DNA of 64,000 bases. It comes from Sophora flavescens (Eukaryota; Streptophyta; Magnoliopsida; Fabales; Fabaceae). The notes beneath the pieces are model-generated. The model did not search any database. It was not told where the DNA came from and saw only the letters and a list, made by a program, of their open reading frames with translations. Location: positions 38,178,783 through 38,242,782 of the forward strand of contig CM061068.1 in assembly GCA_030762895.1 (NCBI GenBank), given 5' to 3'. Below, piece by piece: positions 11,287 to 24,164 of this stretch (position 1 is the first letter of the stretch; each line of letters opens with the position of its first letter). A program made the translations under genes and the position numbers.

Positions 11287-13814
11287 TTAGCTCTTAGAGA
11301 TGGTCAGCTGAGTTGATGGTTCTGACAAGCCAGGTCCTGTTATCTGAGCATTCTGGGCTAGTTGGACCTTTCGGCAATCCTCATTCCAAAAAGGTGGATT
11401 GTGGTCATTGAACTTGTTTTTTCTAATCCATTTCTGCTTTCGTAACTCTGGATAATGAGTCGTGGCAGAATTCTTTACCCATTGATCCACCATTACATTG
11501 GACGGGGGTTTCCTAGTCTTGACAAAATCGAATCTGCCACCGACAAAGTTGTTATTTCCCACTGATCCTCTGATTGGCTCTTTAATCCAACCTCCGGTGT
11601 GGTGTTGTCTAGGTCTTGTCTGATGCATATGTTGTTGACGGCTATCTATCTGTCTATTACCACCAGGTGTAGCACTTCTGTGCACACTGTTAGACCCAGC
11701 ATAGCTACTCGAGTGTGAAAATCTGCCTTGGCTACTACCATTGCGGGACTCAGTTCTGTCTTGTGGGCGATAAGATGGCGTTTTTGCCCTCTGGCTTTCT
11801 CGGCAGCCACTTCGTCATAAAATGTTTCGCATCTTGGGCAAACTTTAAGTATGCCATCAGATTTTTTGCGTGTCATAAAATCGATAAGCGGTTCACCCGG
11901 CTTTGGATAAATATCAAATGAATCCGACAGATCCATCTGGATATTTTACCCAGCCCTGATGTTGACCATGCCTATTCCCATAGGGACTCGGCGGTCAGCC
12001 TTGTTAACTTTAGGACCAAACGGTTCTGTATCAACCTTCATGTCTGGTTTCTTGTCTGAAAATTTTAGTCTTCCTTCTGCCAAACCTTTCTGAATAATGT
12101 CCCTGAAATGCATACAATCATTAGTTACATGACCAAAAGTGTTATGATATTTACAGTACTTCCGATCCTTAATCTCATGGGCCTTCAAAAGCATATGGTC
12201 ATCTGACAATTTTAACTGCTTATCTTTGAGTAATATGTCAAATATTTGGTCGGTTTTGGTCACGTCAAACGTATACACTTTCTTATTAATGAAAGGAATC
12301 CTTTCTTTGGTCCTCGCAGGCTTCAAAGCTTGGCATATATAAGGTGGACCATTTTTTAATTCAACGTAATCTACCTCATATTCCTCAGAATCGTTGCCCT
12401 CCTCGTCGGATTCATTACATCCGACAAAGTTAATCTTTTCTCTTTTGAGGAATTTCTTCTGCTTGAAAACCTTTTCGGCTTTCAATTGTTCAATTTGTCG
12501 GACTTTATCTCCTAAATGGGCAAGATCAATTAGATGTTGGTTGACCAACTTCTTCCTAATATGATAATCTAGACCCCCAGCAACAATCTTTACTATTTCT
12601 GCCTCAGGGATAGGGGTGAAGCAACGACTCCTCATTTGAAAGAATCGGGCAAGGTAGTCATCGACAGGCTCGTTATTCATCCTCTTAATGCCAAATAAGT
12701 CTGTCAATCCTATCTTTAAGTCACCCCTAAAGAATTGATCAAGAAAACTCCTCTCTAATTGATTCCAAGAATGTATGGAATTAGGCCTCAGAGTTGAAAA
12801 CCAAGAAAAAGCATTCTTAGTCAATGAACTCGGAAAGAACTTCATCTTCAATCCCTCCTCTAAAGCCAAATCTCCCAACTCGATTGTATATCGCGCAATG
12901 TGCTCGATTTTCGACTCTCCACTTTCTCCTGAGAATTTTGACAACTTGGGTAGTTTGTATCCTCGAGGCATTTCCACCTGTTGGACCCAATCAGGAAATG
13001 CCAACGCAAAAAATGGTTGATTGGCATAACCTATGTTAAAACCAAACCTATTCAATGCTTACTCGACGACTTGATTGACATTTTGATTTAGAACGTTTTG
13101 ACGAAACGCTCCAAAAGCACCCTGGTTTATGACAAAATCTTCGTCTTCCTCTGGTTGTAGAATATGTACATTTCCACGTCTCAAAGGAATCCGACGATGG
13201 GGTTGTGGCCGTTCGTCATCTTGTTCAGATCCGTCAAGTTATATAACTTGTGGTTGTTCAACCTGTGGTTGATTATTCCTATTGACATTTCTATTGAGAT
13301 TTCTATTTGTATTTTGGTTATCATCTGGGGCTACAACGCCCAAGGCTCTATTTAACCTATGTATCTCATTTGCCAATGTCAAGCATGAATTATTCGTGTT
13401 TTCCATTAATGGCGCAATCACTGTACTCATCTGTTGAGTAAATGTATTCACCATGTCATGGTTACTAGAGTCAATTTGTTGTCGAACATTGGCTAGTGTA
13501 GCCTCTGACAGACCAACAATATTTTGTGGGGGTTGTCTTAGTGGGGATATATGTGGCCTTACTACTGGTTGCTCTTGTCGAGAAGGGTTATTACCATTGA
13601 CCTTGTTATCCCATTCACATGACTGGGAATTTGCTCCCCAGTCGATGGTCCTGCCTATCCAGATGCATGGGCAGCCATCGTCATTCCATTTGGATATGGT
13701 ATGTATGCAAATTGGATATTTTGATTGGTTATCATTTTGGTGATGGGAGTGTTCCTTGGCCAACTTCGTCAAATCTATTGACAACTTGAGCGTAAGAAAT
13801 GCCTCTTCTCGCAC
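11287..13814 (-). pseudogene. Gag of the Tat element
   Basis: Several frames (13814-13239, 13055-11946, 11936-11646, 11685-11287) form the gag region. The central one has the retrotransposon gag domain (KFSGESGESKIEHIARY ... FSTLRPNSIHSWNQLERSFL) and a zinc-knuckle-like block CKYHNTFGHVTNDCMHF near its end. The N-terminal segment is Asn/Gln-rich. Gag would form the particle that packages element RNA. Stops at 13239 and 11946 and frame changes disrupt it. A further ORF at 14015-13815 may be the very start of gag. Confidence 0.8.
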
Positions 13815-14064
13815 CTAAACTATTAGTGCTATTATTTCCTGCATTAGTAGCGTTAGCCCTGGTTGCAGGAATATTGTCAACTGGTGCAATAGCACCCACC
13901 ATTGATGCAGGGCGTTAGTGCCTACTACGCCTGCATCACTTGCACTACTCATATTCACAGAGTTTTGGGAAATAGATGATGTTTGAACACATTTCCACTC
14001 CGTAGACGCATACAAATAAATTTGTATGTCAAATTCGTGACACTGTACGAGTTACTCTAAACTC

Positions 14065-14083
14065 GTCCCACTGGGCGTGCCAA
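14065..14083 (-). other. Primer-binding site of the Tat element
   Basis: On the minus strand TGGCACGCCCAGTGGGAC lies two or three bases after the 5' LTR end (GTTAACA at 14086). The position and the TGGC start fit a tRNA primer-binding site. I do not assign the tRNA. Confidence 0.6.
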
Positions 14084-14085
14084 TT

Positions 14086-14242
14086 TGTTAACGTTGATTT
14101 GTTGGTTGTGTCCAAAAAATTCCTTCGTGACAAATAACTATAGATCAAACGAGTGTGGGACCTACGAGTTATGTGGTAATCTCATCAGAATGTATGTATG
14201 AATAGTCTGCCAAGTACAAATTTGACAATTAAATCCAGATTA
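14086..14242 (-). mobile_element. 5' LTR of the Tat element, PBS-proximal piece
   Basis: The minus-strand 3' end of the LTR (ends ...AACGTTAACA). It is cut at 14242 by CACTA A; the other piece is 24565-25470. Joined without the insert and its duplicated tta, the LTR is about 1063 bp. Confidence 0.8.
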
Positions 14243-14610
14243 CACTAGTGCAGAAAAGGGATTCCACGTCGGTTATTTTTGGCTTTCCACATCGGTTTTC
14301 AAACGGATGTGGAAACGACCGATGCGGTTTATTGCCACTTTACACATCGGTTAAAAAACCGATGTGTAAAGTATATTTTAAACATCGGTTTTCTATTAAC
14401 CGATGTGGAAAATTAATTTATCAATTGATAAGCAGTTGGAAATTTAACTTTCTACATCGGTTTTGCCTAAAACCGATGTGTAAATTTAACTTTCTACATC
14501 GGTTTTAAATAGAACCGATGTGTAAAGTGAAATTTACACATCGGTTCTACGGAAAACCGATGTAGAAAGTTAAATTTACACATCGGTTTTTGATGAACCG
14601 ATGTGTAAAA
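14243..14610. repeat. Left TIR and subterminal palindromes of CACTA A
   Basis: About eight units of acatcggtt-N(5-11)-aaccgatgt, for example at 14344-14366, 14379-14405, 14454-14481, 14495-14522, 14538-14565 and 14580-14605. Subterminal repeats of CACTA elements are known binding sites for transposon proteins; here each unit is itself palindromic. Confidence 0.9.
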
Positions 14611-15239
14611 TCTCTTTTTTTTTAATCTGTTATTTACATTTCAATCATTCATTTCCCTGTTTTGATGAATGCAGATCAATAAACAAACCAAAGCAATACC
14701 CTGATCAAACAAGAAACAACAACAGAACACCAAACCAGTTTTGACACAATCATTCAAAATCAAAACATACTTCATTCAATTTTCTTAGCACAAACAATCA
14801 GCTCTTACACATATGGTTAAAAATACTGACATTTCATCAAATGACTAGTGAGCACAGAATCTGAAAACAGAGGGCATCAGGCCTAATTAATTTCGAATGA
14901 ATGAAAACAACACTTTATCAAGGCTACATCAAAACACGAGAGAAGAAGAATTGAACCAGACCTGAGCACTAATACATATCATCAGTCAAAGGTACACTAT
15001 AGCTAGTACATGATAAGTTTTTAAACTAACTACATATATACAAACTATGGGTGGTACACTTCAAGAAAGAAAGTTGCCCAACGCCTCTTTATGATGTTGA
15101 TGTCAGAATCAGATAATGGAGTTGGATTGTTGAATATCTGCAAGTTTAATTGGACAAAAGATTATATCTTTTAAGAAATAAACTAACATAAAACATATAA
15201 TGAATCTATACTATTACTTCTAATTGTGTCAATTAACAT
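14611..15239. other. Non-coding 3' region of CACTA A
   Basis: Lies between the left subterminal repeats and the 3' end of the second gene. AT-rich, no ORF or repeat seen. Probably the 3' UTR and spacer of that gene. Confidence 0.4.
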
Positions 15240-16739
15240 TTACCTCACTCCATCTTTCAGTGATCCCGAAGGAGATAATTTCCAACATCCACTGCATCAC
15301 ATAGTAGCCACATTCCCATGACCCACATTGTATACGTGACTACGTACAAATGAAACCAAATTAGAATATGAGGAATTAAATAAAATAGAAATCAATTATT
15401 GTACCCACTGCATTTGATGCATTTGAACTAATAAATATCTTACGCTGGGAATAATCCATCTGATAGCCCGAGTACGCCTTTCACCACGCAACATGTGGGA
15501 TGCATTAATAGACCTATCATGACAAAAACATTAATTAAAGTATATCTAATAGATTTCAGATGATTAAAACAACTGCATTACTGATTATAAAGTATTTTAA
15601 TGCTTACGTTTCGATGATCGTCTTCAGTTGATTCGCCGGCTTATTTCCCAATGAGCAGAAGAAGACCACGACGTTCATTCTTGGGTACAAGAGCGACAGT
15701 TGCCAATGCTGGCTGTATTTGCAGAACAGTTAGTGACTAAGTCATATATAGTTATACTTAAATAACCGGTACTTACTTATTGAGATAAGGCGCAAGATAG
15801 AATTGATGATCGTCTCGGGCAAGTATATCACGTATGGTAGTGACCGGGTCTTCCGATGCTACGAGAACATCACCCTGAATGAACATGGGGTCAATGAACC
15901 CATAAAGGGCGAGGTTACCCTGATCGACTAACATACGATGCAGATACCTAATATATTGGAAAAACATGTTAATTATCATAGTATTTAAAAATTAATTACG
16001 TACTTAACTTATAAATAAAATGTACTTACGTGCACCAAAACGATATGTGTGCAGAACTGGCCATTTCTTTATTGAGTGCCATCTCCATAAGTTCCTTCTT
16101 TGGTATATACAGTTCACCAGGGCTGGCATCATGTTCCAACGTTACCAAGGCTGCATCATCCACCATGGTGACAACCTGTATAGCCAGAACTTTAAAAACA
16201 TCACCATGGCCAGGTGCCCCTTTGTCGATCCCCTAAACAACATAGATATATATTAGTAATCACGGATAATTAAGTTATTTAATTCGTTATTAACTAAATG
16301 GTCAAATGAATACCTTGGCAGGAGAAGACATCTCAGGTCTTCCTAGATCCGACCTTTTAGGCACAATATCATTTCCAACATCCTATAACGAATAAAAATA
16401 AAGCATTATCTTTAAACAATAATAAATATATTTCAACTATGAATATAGAAAAACACAACTAACCGAATACCTCAGATGCAACAAGAAAGTTGACCAGTCT
16501 TCTTGGCCAGAGGATGAAGTTACCGGGGGCCTGACCCACTGTTTGAACCTCCTCAGTGGGCACAGGGACTCGAGCATCAGCATCTCGAATAATCTCAACA
16601 GACACCCTCAACTGATCATCCGGCAATAACCGATGGTGTATGATATTACCTAACTTATTATATGCCCTACCCAATGCCACTAAGCGGCGATGATGATGAT
16701 GATCATCAACATACAGCTCACACCTATCAGGGTCGTCGT

Positions 16740-16770
<31 letters not shown>

Positions 16771-18188
16771 AGCAGCATCACCATCATCATCATTTTCAGG
16801 ATGATGAGGAGGATCACATGAGCCCTTAGTGCTCACATGGACAGAGGGTTGGACACCCATTTTGTCATCTGTTTGGGACATAGAAGTCAATATTGCCATC
16901 TCTTTGGGAAAACCGCTTCGGCCATCTCCTGTCGAAGCTCACTGCAATCTCCTGTTTTAATCGTGCTCTATCTGCAACCGAATCCTCGTGGCATTGTTGT
17001 GAAGATGAACCATGGTATTGGCGAATGCCGACTCCCATCCAACACCAATGACACACGCCCGGGTGGTCCGGTTTTACCGATGGCAGTAGATAAGATATCA
17101 TTGCGTCCTCTAGGAACAAAGGTTCCTTGGGTTAGCTGATCATCCAAGGCATCCTATCACATAAAAATATCAGGTCACATTACAATTCGGTAACAATCTT
17201 AAAATGACAATTACAACAAACTATACTTACAATCCTCTCGGCTACTTGGCGGGCCTCCTCGGATGTATATTGTCCCGTTTTTCTTTGTCGGCCCCTCTTC
17301 CATGAACGATGGCGTGGGGGTGGAGGTGGATCAACAACCTCTCGGAAGATTTTCAGCATTAGGATCCGCCTTTGAGATCTTTCTTTCGCCGACGTGCTTT
17401 CTTTTCCTCTTCAACCATTTTCTTAACAAGCTTTTTATATCCCCCACGAGACATGACATGGGGGTAGACATTCTTGCTTTGATTTTCCCTGCCCTTTTTC
17501 CTCTTCTCTCCGTTATAAATAAAAGACAATTAAATTACATAAGTAAATGAAATTAATGCAATTACATAAATTTAGAGACAAATCAAATAAGTTAACCCGA
17601 AAGCTGGGATCACGTCGGCTCTCGAACAAAGCGATCCCACGTCGCCTTGTCAAGAAACGGATACACCTCAAGTGGGTTCTTTTTACTTTTTGGATTGAAT
17701 ATATAGTATTCGCCTGTGTCGGCCTTAAAAGCCCTCCAACGCTCTCCAGTATACTTCAGCAAACGCTTCTTCATAGCGTATGTATCCGGTATGTCAAATG
17801 TCAACTACATTAAGACCAAAAGAATAAACGAATTACTGTATGATATTATTAAGATAAAAATAAAGTAGATACAGACAAACACAGGACGTAGAAGTATAGA
17901 TACCAGAATACTCTCCCATATCTGCTCCTTCACGTCCGCCGGTACATCTCTCCACCTATCAATGAGTATCTTGGGCCAGTTCCTAGCAAGGGTCGCAACA
18001 AAAATGGTAAACTGATCTTCCATTGGCCCAATAGGTTTGAGGTTATCATCAAAATCTACTCTTATCCTTTGATTTGACCCACGGTTGGCTGTCAAATTCC
18101 TCATCCGTGTGGCACGTCTACCCTTTCTACCGGTAGACGGGGTCTCTGACCCGCTGCATGAAGGAGGGATATCCTCATGATCAGCCAT
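15240..18188 (-). pseudogene. Second CACTA A gene: En/Spm-type region plus Ulp1-like cysteine protease
   Basis: Multi-exon minus-strand gene starting MADHEDIPPSCSG at 18188. The first two exons (18188-17904, 17804-about 17600) show the En/Spm-type plant region (FTIFVATLARNWPKILIDRW ... RLLKYTGERWRAFKADT). Next come a glycine/proline block, an Asp/Ala/His-rich tract (16690-16800) and a region with DADARVPVPTEEV and FILWPRRLV. The last exons form a Ulp1/C48-like protease: His in HWQLSLLYPR (codon 15706-15708) and Cys in SWECGYYVM (codon 15310-15312). At the position of the usual Asp there is FFCSLG (Cys codon 15655-15657). Exon borders in 15.2-17.6 kb are only partly resolved, and there may be frame breaks near 16.87-17.0 kb. 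Confidence 0.7.
16690..16800 (-). repeat. Trinucleotide repeat coding Asp, Ala and His runs
   Basis: (gat/gct/cat)n repeats in the coding strand of the second gene of CACTA A, giving runs of six Ala, nine Asp and several His. The family has a low-complexity linker here; this run looks expanded. Confidence 0.8.
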
Positions 18189-18358
18189 GTATACCTGTTT
18201 AAACACAAAACAAAAAAAAACTTGTTAGTATGTCAGGATAAATATCAAACATAACTTATAAATATCGATCAACGTACATAAACATAACTTATAAATATCA
18301 ACGTAAACATATAATATGCCAAACTTGATGGTAATATCAAACTAAACTTACTTTGTGG

Positions 18359-21300
18359 TCAATTAGTAAAGTTCTCCCATAACCCTTCTTGGTGATCATT
18401 ACGAATAGCATGTACATCATCCACTTCATTTTCCTCATTGAAATTAGGCACTCGTGTTGAGAAAGAAGGAGTATCAGAAATATCAAGAGTTGAATCGTGA
18501 TTTCCCTCACTACCATTATACATGTTTTTTCCCTAGAGAACCACCGACCACCTTTTGTTAGAAGGATCACAGATATAAAACACTTGTTTTGCCTGGGATG
18601 CCATGATGAAAGGTTCCTCTTTATTACCTACCTTACTAAGGTCCACCAATTTGAATCCTAACTCATCGGTTTGCACACCATTGTTACTGTCGACCCACTG
18701 ACATTTAAAAACAGGTACTCTAAACTTCGTGTAATCAACCTCCCATATCTCTTCAATGATTCCAAAGTATGAAACTGATGCCATAACAGGGTTTTTATCT
18801 TTCGAACTAGAGAAATGCATGGACTCAGCGACGACCATAACCCCACTATTTTGCATAGTACTTTTGTCATCCTGGGACTTTGTATAGAAGGAAAACTTAT
18901 TGATATCGTACCCACTCCAGCATATGACATCAAAGTTAGGCCCCTGTGCTAGCCATTTTAATGTAGCGAAGCAGTACCATCCTTTGCAATTTTTTCTTTA
19001 AACCAGTTCAAGAAAGTCTGTTATGCTTGTTCAAACACCATTTTTCATTCATTCTAGGGTAAGTTTCATTGATGATGCTTTTATGCTCACATAAGTATGG
19101 TTCAACCTCATCTGTGTTATTCAATATATACAAATGTGCTTGAAGCACTTCCTCCCGATCCATGCTCTTAACGGTGATACCTCGTGTACCCTTACCATCA
19201 TATCTTCCTCCGTGACGAGACTTCGAAGCCCTACAGTTCCGCTTCGACATGTAGTCTGTACAAAACTCAATAGCTTCTTCTCGCAACATACCTTTCAACA
19301 ATAGATGCTTCGGGACGGTGTGGATTTTTCATATATCCTTTCAGGATCTTCATGTATCGCTCAACCGGGTACATCCACCTTAAATAAACGGGACCGCACA
19401 ATCTAATCTCCCTCACTAGATGAACAATCAAATGAACCATGATGTCAAAAAATGAAGGTGGAAAATACATCTCCAATTGGCACAATACAATGGCTGCCTC
19501 ATTTTCCAACTCATCCAAATTTTTAGTGTCAATGACCTTGCTACATATAGCATTGAAGAATAAGCATAACCTAGTAATGGCATGTCTGACTTTTTTAGGC
19601 AATATGTCACGAATGGCCACCGGTAGTAGTTGTTGCATCAAGACATGACAATTATGAGACTTTAAGCCAACTAATTTGAGATCTTTCATTGAGACAAGTC
19701 TTCTGATATTTGAAGAGTAACCCTGTGGCACTTTGACTCCCCGTAGACATTCACAGAAACTTCTTTTCTTTTCTTTTTTGATAAAGTATGACATGCTGGG
19801 GGCAAATAAGTCTTCTTATCCCCCACTTTAAGTGGAGCTAACTGCTCTCGTATACCCATCGCAACTAGATCCAGACGAGCATTCACACCATCCTTTGTCT
19901 TGCCTTGAATGTTGAGAAGCGTTCCGATTAAACTGTCACACACATTTTTCTCTACATGCATCACATCAATACAATGTCTTACATCAAGCTTGCACCAGTA
20001 TGGAAGATCAAAGAAGATCGACCTCTTCTTCCATATTTTCTTCTCTGTAGCCTTCTTCTGGGTCTTCCCATAGATAACATTAGTGTTCACCCTTTCATAA
20101 ACTTGCTCTCCAGTCAAGGCCACCGGAGCAATTTCATTCTCCGGAAGTCCATTGAAAGCTTTCCTCAATCTACGATAAGGATGATTACGTCGGAGAAATC
20201 TCCGATGCCCAAGGTAAACCGTCTTCCTTCCATGTTGCAGTTGATGGTAACATGTGCCTTCTTCACATATTGGACATGCTTGATGCCCCTTAACACTATA
20301 CCCACACAGGTTCCCGTATGCTGGAAAGTCATTGATGGTGCAAAATAACATGGCACGCAATCTGAATGTCTCACGGCAATACCCGTCGATCACATCAACG
20401 CCTTCATCCCACAACATTCTCAAGTCTTCAATCAAGGGACTCAGATAAACATCAATATCATTTCCTGGCTGTTTAGGACCCGAAATCATCATACTTAACA
20501 TAATGTATTTGCGCTTCATGCACAACCAAGGAGACAGGTTGTAAATTACAAGGAGAACAGGCCATGAACTATGAATACTACTTAAGTTTCCATATGGATT
20601 CATTCCATCGGTAGCAAGTCCAAGCCTGAGGTTTCTGGGCTCATTGCCGAAATCCGAAAACAAACTATCAATTCTCTTCCATTGCAAAGAATCGGCCGGA
20701 TGGCGAAGCTGTCCAACACACTTCCTCTCATCTGCATGCCATCTAATGTTCTTTGCGTCATTTACATTAGCAAACAATCGCTTGAACCGCGGAATCACGG
20801 GAAGATACCATAACACCTTCGCATGAGGACCTTTGGTGACCACATCACAACTAGAATCACCATCCTTCACTTTGTAGCGTGATACCCCACACCTGGGGCA
20901 CTCGTGCATCTCTTCAAACTCTTTCCTTTACAATATGCAATCATTGGGGCAAGCGTGTATTTTCTTATACTCCATACCCATCGGACACAATATCTTCTTC
21001 GCCTCATAGTTTCGAGATGGCAATGTGTTGCCTTCTGGAAGCATTTCTTTCAACAACTCAAGCAATTCGGTAAAGCTTTTATCGCTCCACCCATTTCTCG
21101 CCTTCACATTGAACAATCTTAACACCGCTGACAACCGTGTGAAATTAGTGCACCCCGGATACAAAGCCACTTGCGCATCACTGCACAAAGTATCATACAC
21201 ATGTGCGCGCCGAAAAGACTCTTGCCCAACATCACGGATCATGTCCTCTAGTCCATCGTCCATTTCCACGTCATCAACTTCCTCTCTATCCGACACCCTC

Positions 21301-21545
21301 GGCCTGTCTAACGATTCACCATGGCATATCCATGTTGTATAGCTCTTGCAAATCCCCTCACAAATAAGATGATCACGTATCTCCTCATCTTCTAGTCGTC
21401 TCTCATTCAAACAGTTAACACAAGGACAATAAAACCTTCCGTTACCACTATCAGGAGCATTTATTTTTGCAAACTGTAGAAAATCTTCCACTCCATTCTC
21501 ATACTCATCACTTGTCCGTCTAGCATTCATCCAACCGCGATCCAT
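18359..21545 (-). pseudogene. TNP2-type transposase of CACTA A
   Basis: Starts MDRGWMNARRTSDEYENGV (transposase-associated domain with CPCVNCLN). The catalytic region follows (20909-19686), with ATDGMNPYGN and DVMHVEKNVCDSL carrying conserved acidic residues of the TNP2 DDE fold. Further segments (19794-19267, 19301-19008, 18856-18533) give the C-terminal domains common to plant TNP2 proteins. It would cut and rejoin the element ends. An in-frame TAA at 20928-20930 splits the N-terminus. Frameshifts are near 19.8 and 19.3 kb, the reading is disturbed at about 18.95 kb, and there is a TAG at 18533-18535, after which about 55 codons stay open to 18359. Confidence 0.9.
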
Positions 21546-22403
21546 GACTAAACCAATACCTTCGTACTTAGTCCAACATATTCATCAACCACTTCTTATG
21601 ACAGGGTTTGGCCCTATCCCATTCGAGAAGAAACTTTTTCAACATTCGGTTAACAGTTAGTCCTTAACTCTCATGCTCATACTCGACAAAATTTTGGCAG
21701 CATTTCCCCGCGGTCTCCGACGTACACTACTTGAACGCGATGACATCCACCACGATAAAGTATGCACCCGGAGAACGAAAGGAAATGTATCAATCCGAAC
21801 TTTCATCAAGTATATAACATTATAATCAATGAATAACTATTATAACTAAATTAAGAAAAAGTTTTTTACCAAACTGTCCAACTTTGGACAATTCAAGATC
21901 CAACACAATGAGCGGTACATTAAGCACGTACACGTACACGTACACGTACACGTACGCTCATTAGTATTGCATCTCAAACGGGAAACTAAGGCTTTACTAA
22001 TTATTGTGGGCATATTATCGAATCAAATAAATTTTCAAGAAAATACATTAAAACTCCAATGAAAGCTTTTCAGCCAAAACGTACCTTCTGAGAGACAGAC
22101 ACGCCTAGTTGTTATTATGCAAAGACAGCAGAGAAGTGAACAAAGCAGAGGCAGTAGCACTATGCAATGAAGTGTAGATCACCCTGCAGCAAAATGAACA
22201 TCTAAGAATTCTAATGAAAACCATAAAATTGACAGACACTATAAGGTCTTTGTAAAGTCACTTACCAAAACACAGAGAGGAAAAGGGTAAAAACAAGATC
22301 TAAGGTTAGTTCTTTGCTTTTTTATATTGGGAATTCTATTCTGTCTAAAGGTGTGAGTGTACTACTACTCGTTTGATTCTCTTGTTTCTTGTTTCAATTT
22401 CAG
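21546..22403 (-). other. Upstream region of TNP2 in CACTA A
   Basis: Contains no ORF of note. Probably 5' UTR and intron sequence of the minus-strand transposase gene, with a hexamer repeat at 21927-21955. Confidence 0.4.
21927..21955. repeat. (CGTACA)n microsatellite
   Basis: About four to five copies of the hexamer cgtaca in tandem upstream of TNP2 in CACTA A. Confidence 0.8.
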
Positions 22404-22699
22404 AAAGATTATGCAATTAGTCATGTTGCATTCAGTCCTCTTGGACATGAGGTTGTCATCAGCTATGAGAAAGAAAACATTTATGTGATGAACGTACATC
22501 ATGGTAAGATATTTTACTTTAAATATTATTTTGTTTGTATTTAGATTTTACTGTAAAAAGGGTTGAGATCACATGTTCTTACAAAATAGATGGAGCAAAT
22601 AAGGATTCATATTCTCCTGATGATGTCATAAAGATGATGAAAGTTGATGTAAACAGAAATGCATCGACCAAAACTGGAGAAACAATCAGAGATATCAAG
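22404..22699 (+). pseudogene. Captured host-gene fragment: WD40 protein (WDTC1/ASG2-like), two exons
   Basis: Two exons with intact borders. 22404-22503 follows a cag acceptor and ends at gtaagat. 22590-22699 follows a tag acceptor and ends before gtttttgg. They encode YAISHVAFSPLGHEVVISYE...NIYVMNVHH and then DGANKDSYSPDDVIKMMK. The first resembles a late WD40 repeat of plant WD40-TPR proteins of the WDTC1/ASG2 type. It lies inside CACTA A, opposite in direction to the transposon genes. Introns are kept, so capture was at the DNA level. The family name is from memory; a different WD40 protein is possible. Confidence 0.55.
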
Positions 22700-24164
22700 G
22701 TTTTTGGTTTTTTTTTTCTTATAAGCAAAAAATGTATTGAATCGAGTACAAGGGGTACTCAAACCCGTATACATCATAATAAAGAAAAGATTACAAAAGA
22801 AGCAGGACATTAGGTACATTGTCAACCAGAAACACACAAATTGCTAGGAGGTCGAAATATAGCTAAATTCATGCCCCCAACAATCCATCAAAACCCCTTC
22901 TTAGCATTTATAACACCATGAATTTCTACAATGTATACTTAGGTTAGGAAGATTATAATATATGCCATTGAATTCTATATAATTATACTTTATCCATAAC
23001 AGGAAAGACCAACAAAACATCCTTTAAAGTTTTAAAAAGAAATCAGACTGCTTTTGTGGACAATCCTCATAGCCTTTATTAATAGGGCATCTATAAAACA
23101 TATATGTATATAAAATCTATTAGATGTATATAAAATCTATGTATATAATAGGGCAGCTATAAAACATATATGTATATAAAATCTATTAGATGATGATGAT
23201 AATAAATCTGCTTTATTTGACATATAAGGCATAACTAAGCTGCACAGAGTTACTGACTTTGCCTCGGTAATCTAGAGTTGCTGCAGCGACAAGGGACACT
23301 TTTGGCTCTAAATACTAATTTGGACATAAAATCTATCTTTCAAGTGGTTTTAAAAAGATCCATCACCCAATAAATAGCACTCACTATTAACAAAATCTAC
23401 ACCAAGAGTTAAACACCAAAACCAGAAACACAAAAAACCAAAAGGTGCAGCACTCACCTTAATTCCAATCGGTCGTAATTACTAAAAACCCATTCCCCAC
23501 TAACTTAGCAGGAACCCCATCAAAAACTCAAGACCAACAATAGCAAAGAATGAACGAAATGGGTCACAGAGAAGAAATGGGTTTCAAATATGAAAGAAAT
23601 GAGGGTCACCAATGAAAGAAATGCGTTTTAAATCAATATTCCACCCTCATCTCAATGCTTCTTTTACTCACCACTTACAACCAAAACCTTAAAAAACCAA
23701 CGAAAGAAATGGGTCATAGAGAAGAATAAAGAAAGAAAAAAAGAGAAGAGAAGGGTTTTTTTACCAAAGCAGAGAGAGCAGAGGTTTTTGTTTACTCACG
23801 AGGGCGCCGGAACAGAGGACGGTGGTGGCCTCCTTGGTGGTTCTTATGAAGACGAAAGGGTTGAGTTTTAGAGAAAAAGACAAACAATAAGAAGAGAAAG
23901 AGAAGGGAAGTTTGGAAAGGAAGAGAGACAATGAGAGGAGCTTACCTTTGTTTGATGTTGAGAGGGTCAGCATGCAGAGCGACAGAGAGCTGTGGAGAGC
24001 AGTGGAGAGCGGTGGAGAATGTAGGTCAACAAAAGGGAAAGGGAGAGTTGGAGACTGAGAGCAGCTATTTGTGTATTAGGGCAAGGGAAAAGAAGAATAA
24101 GACTTGGGAGGGAGAGAGCTCAGATGAAAAGTTCTCAGCGCCAAAATGAAAAGGGAGGAAGTAA
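22700..24164. other. Inner right region of CACTA A without a clear gene
   Basis: AT-rich sequence with a short duplicated block near 23100-23190 (tatatgtatataaaatctattagatg twice). A GC-richer minus-strand segment (24150-23800) has two donor-like sites (caaag|gtaagc near 23945, cctc|gtgagt near 23800). The latter segment is placed like the first exons and promoter of the minus-strand transposase gene. No recognised protein. Confidence 0.4.

Noticed and set aside
14243..14610. Regularly spaced repeats that resemble a CRISPR array
   Set aside because: They are subterminal palindromes of a plant CACTA element, with variable spacing, matching ends and a target duplication.
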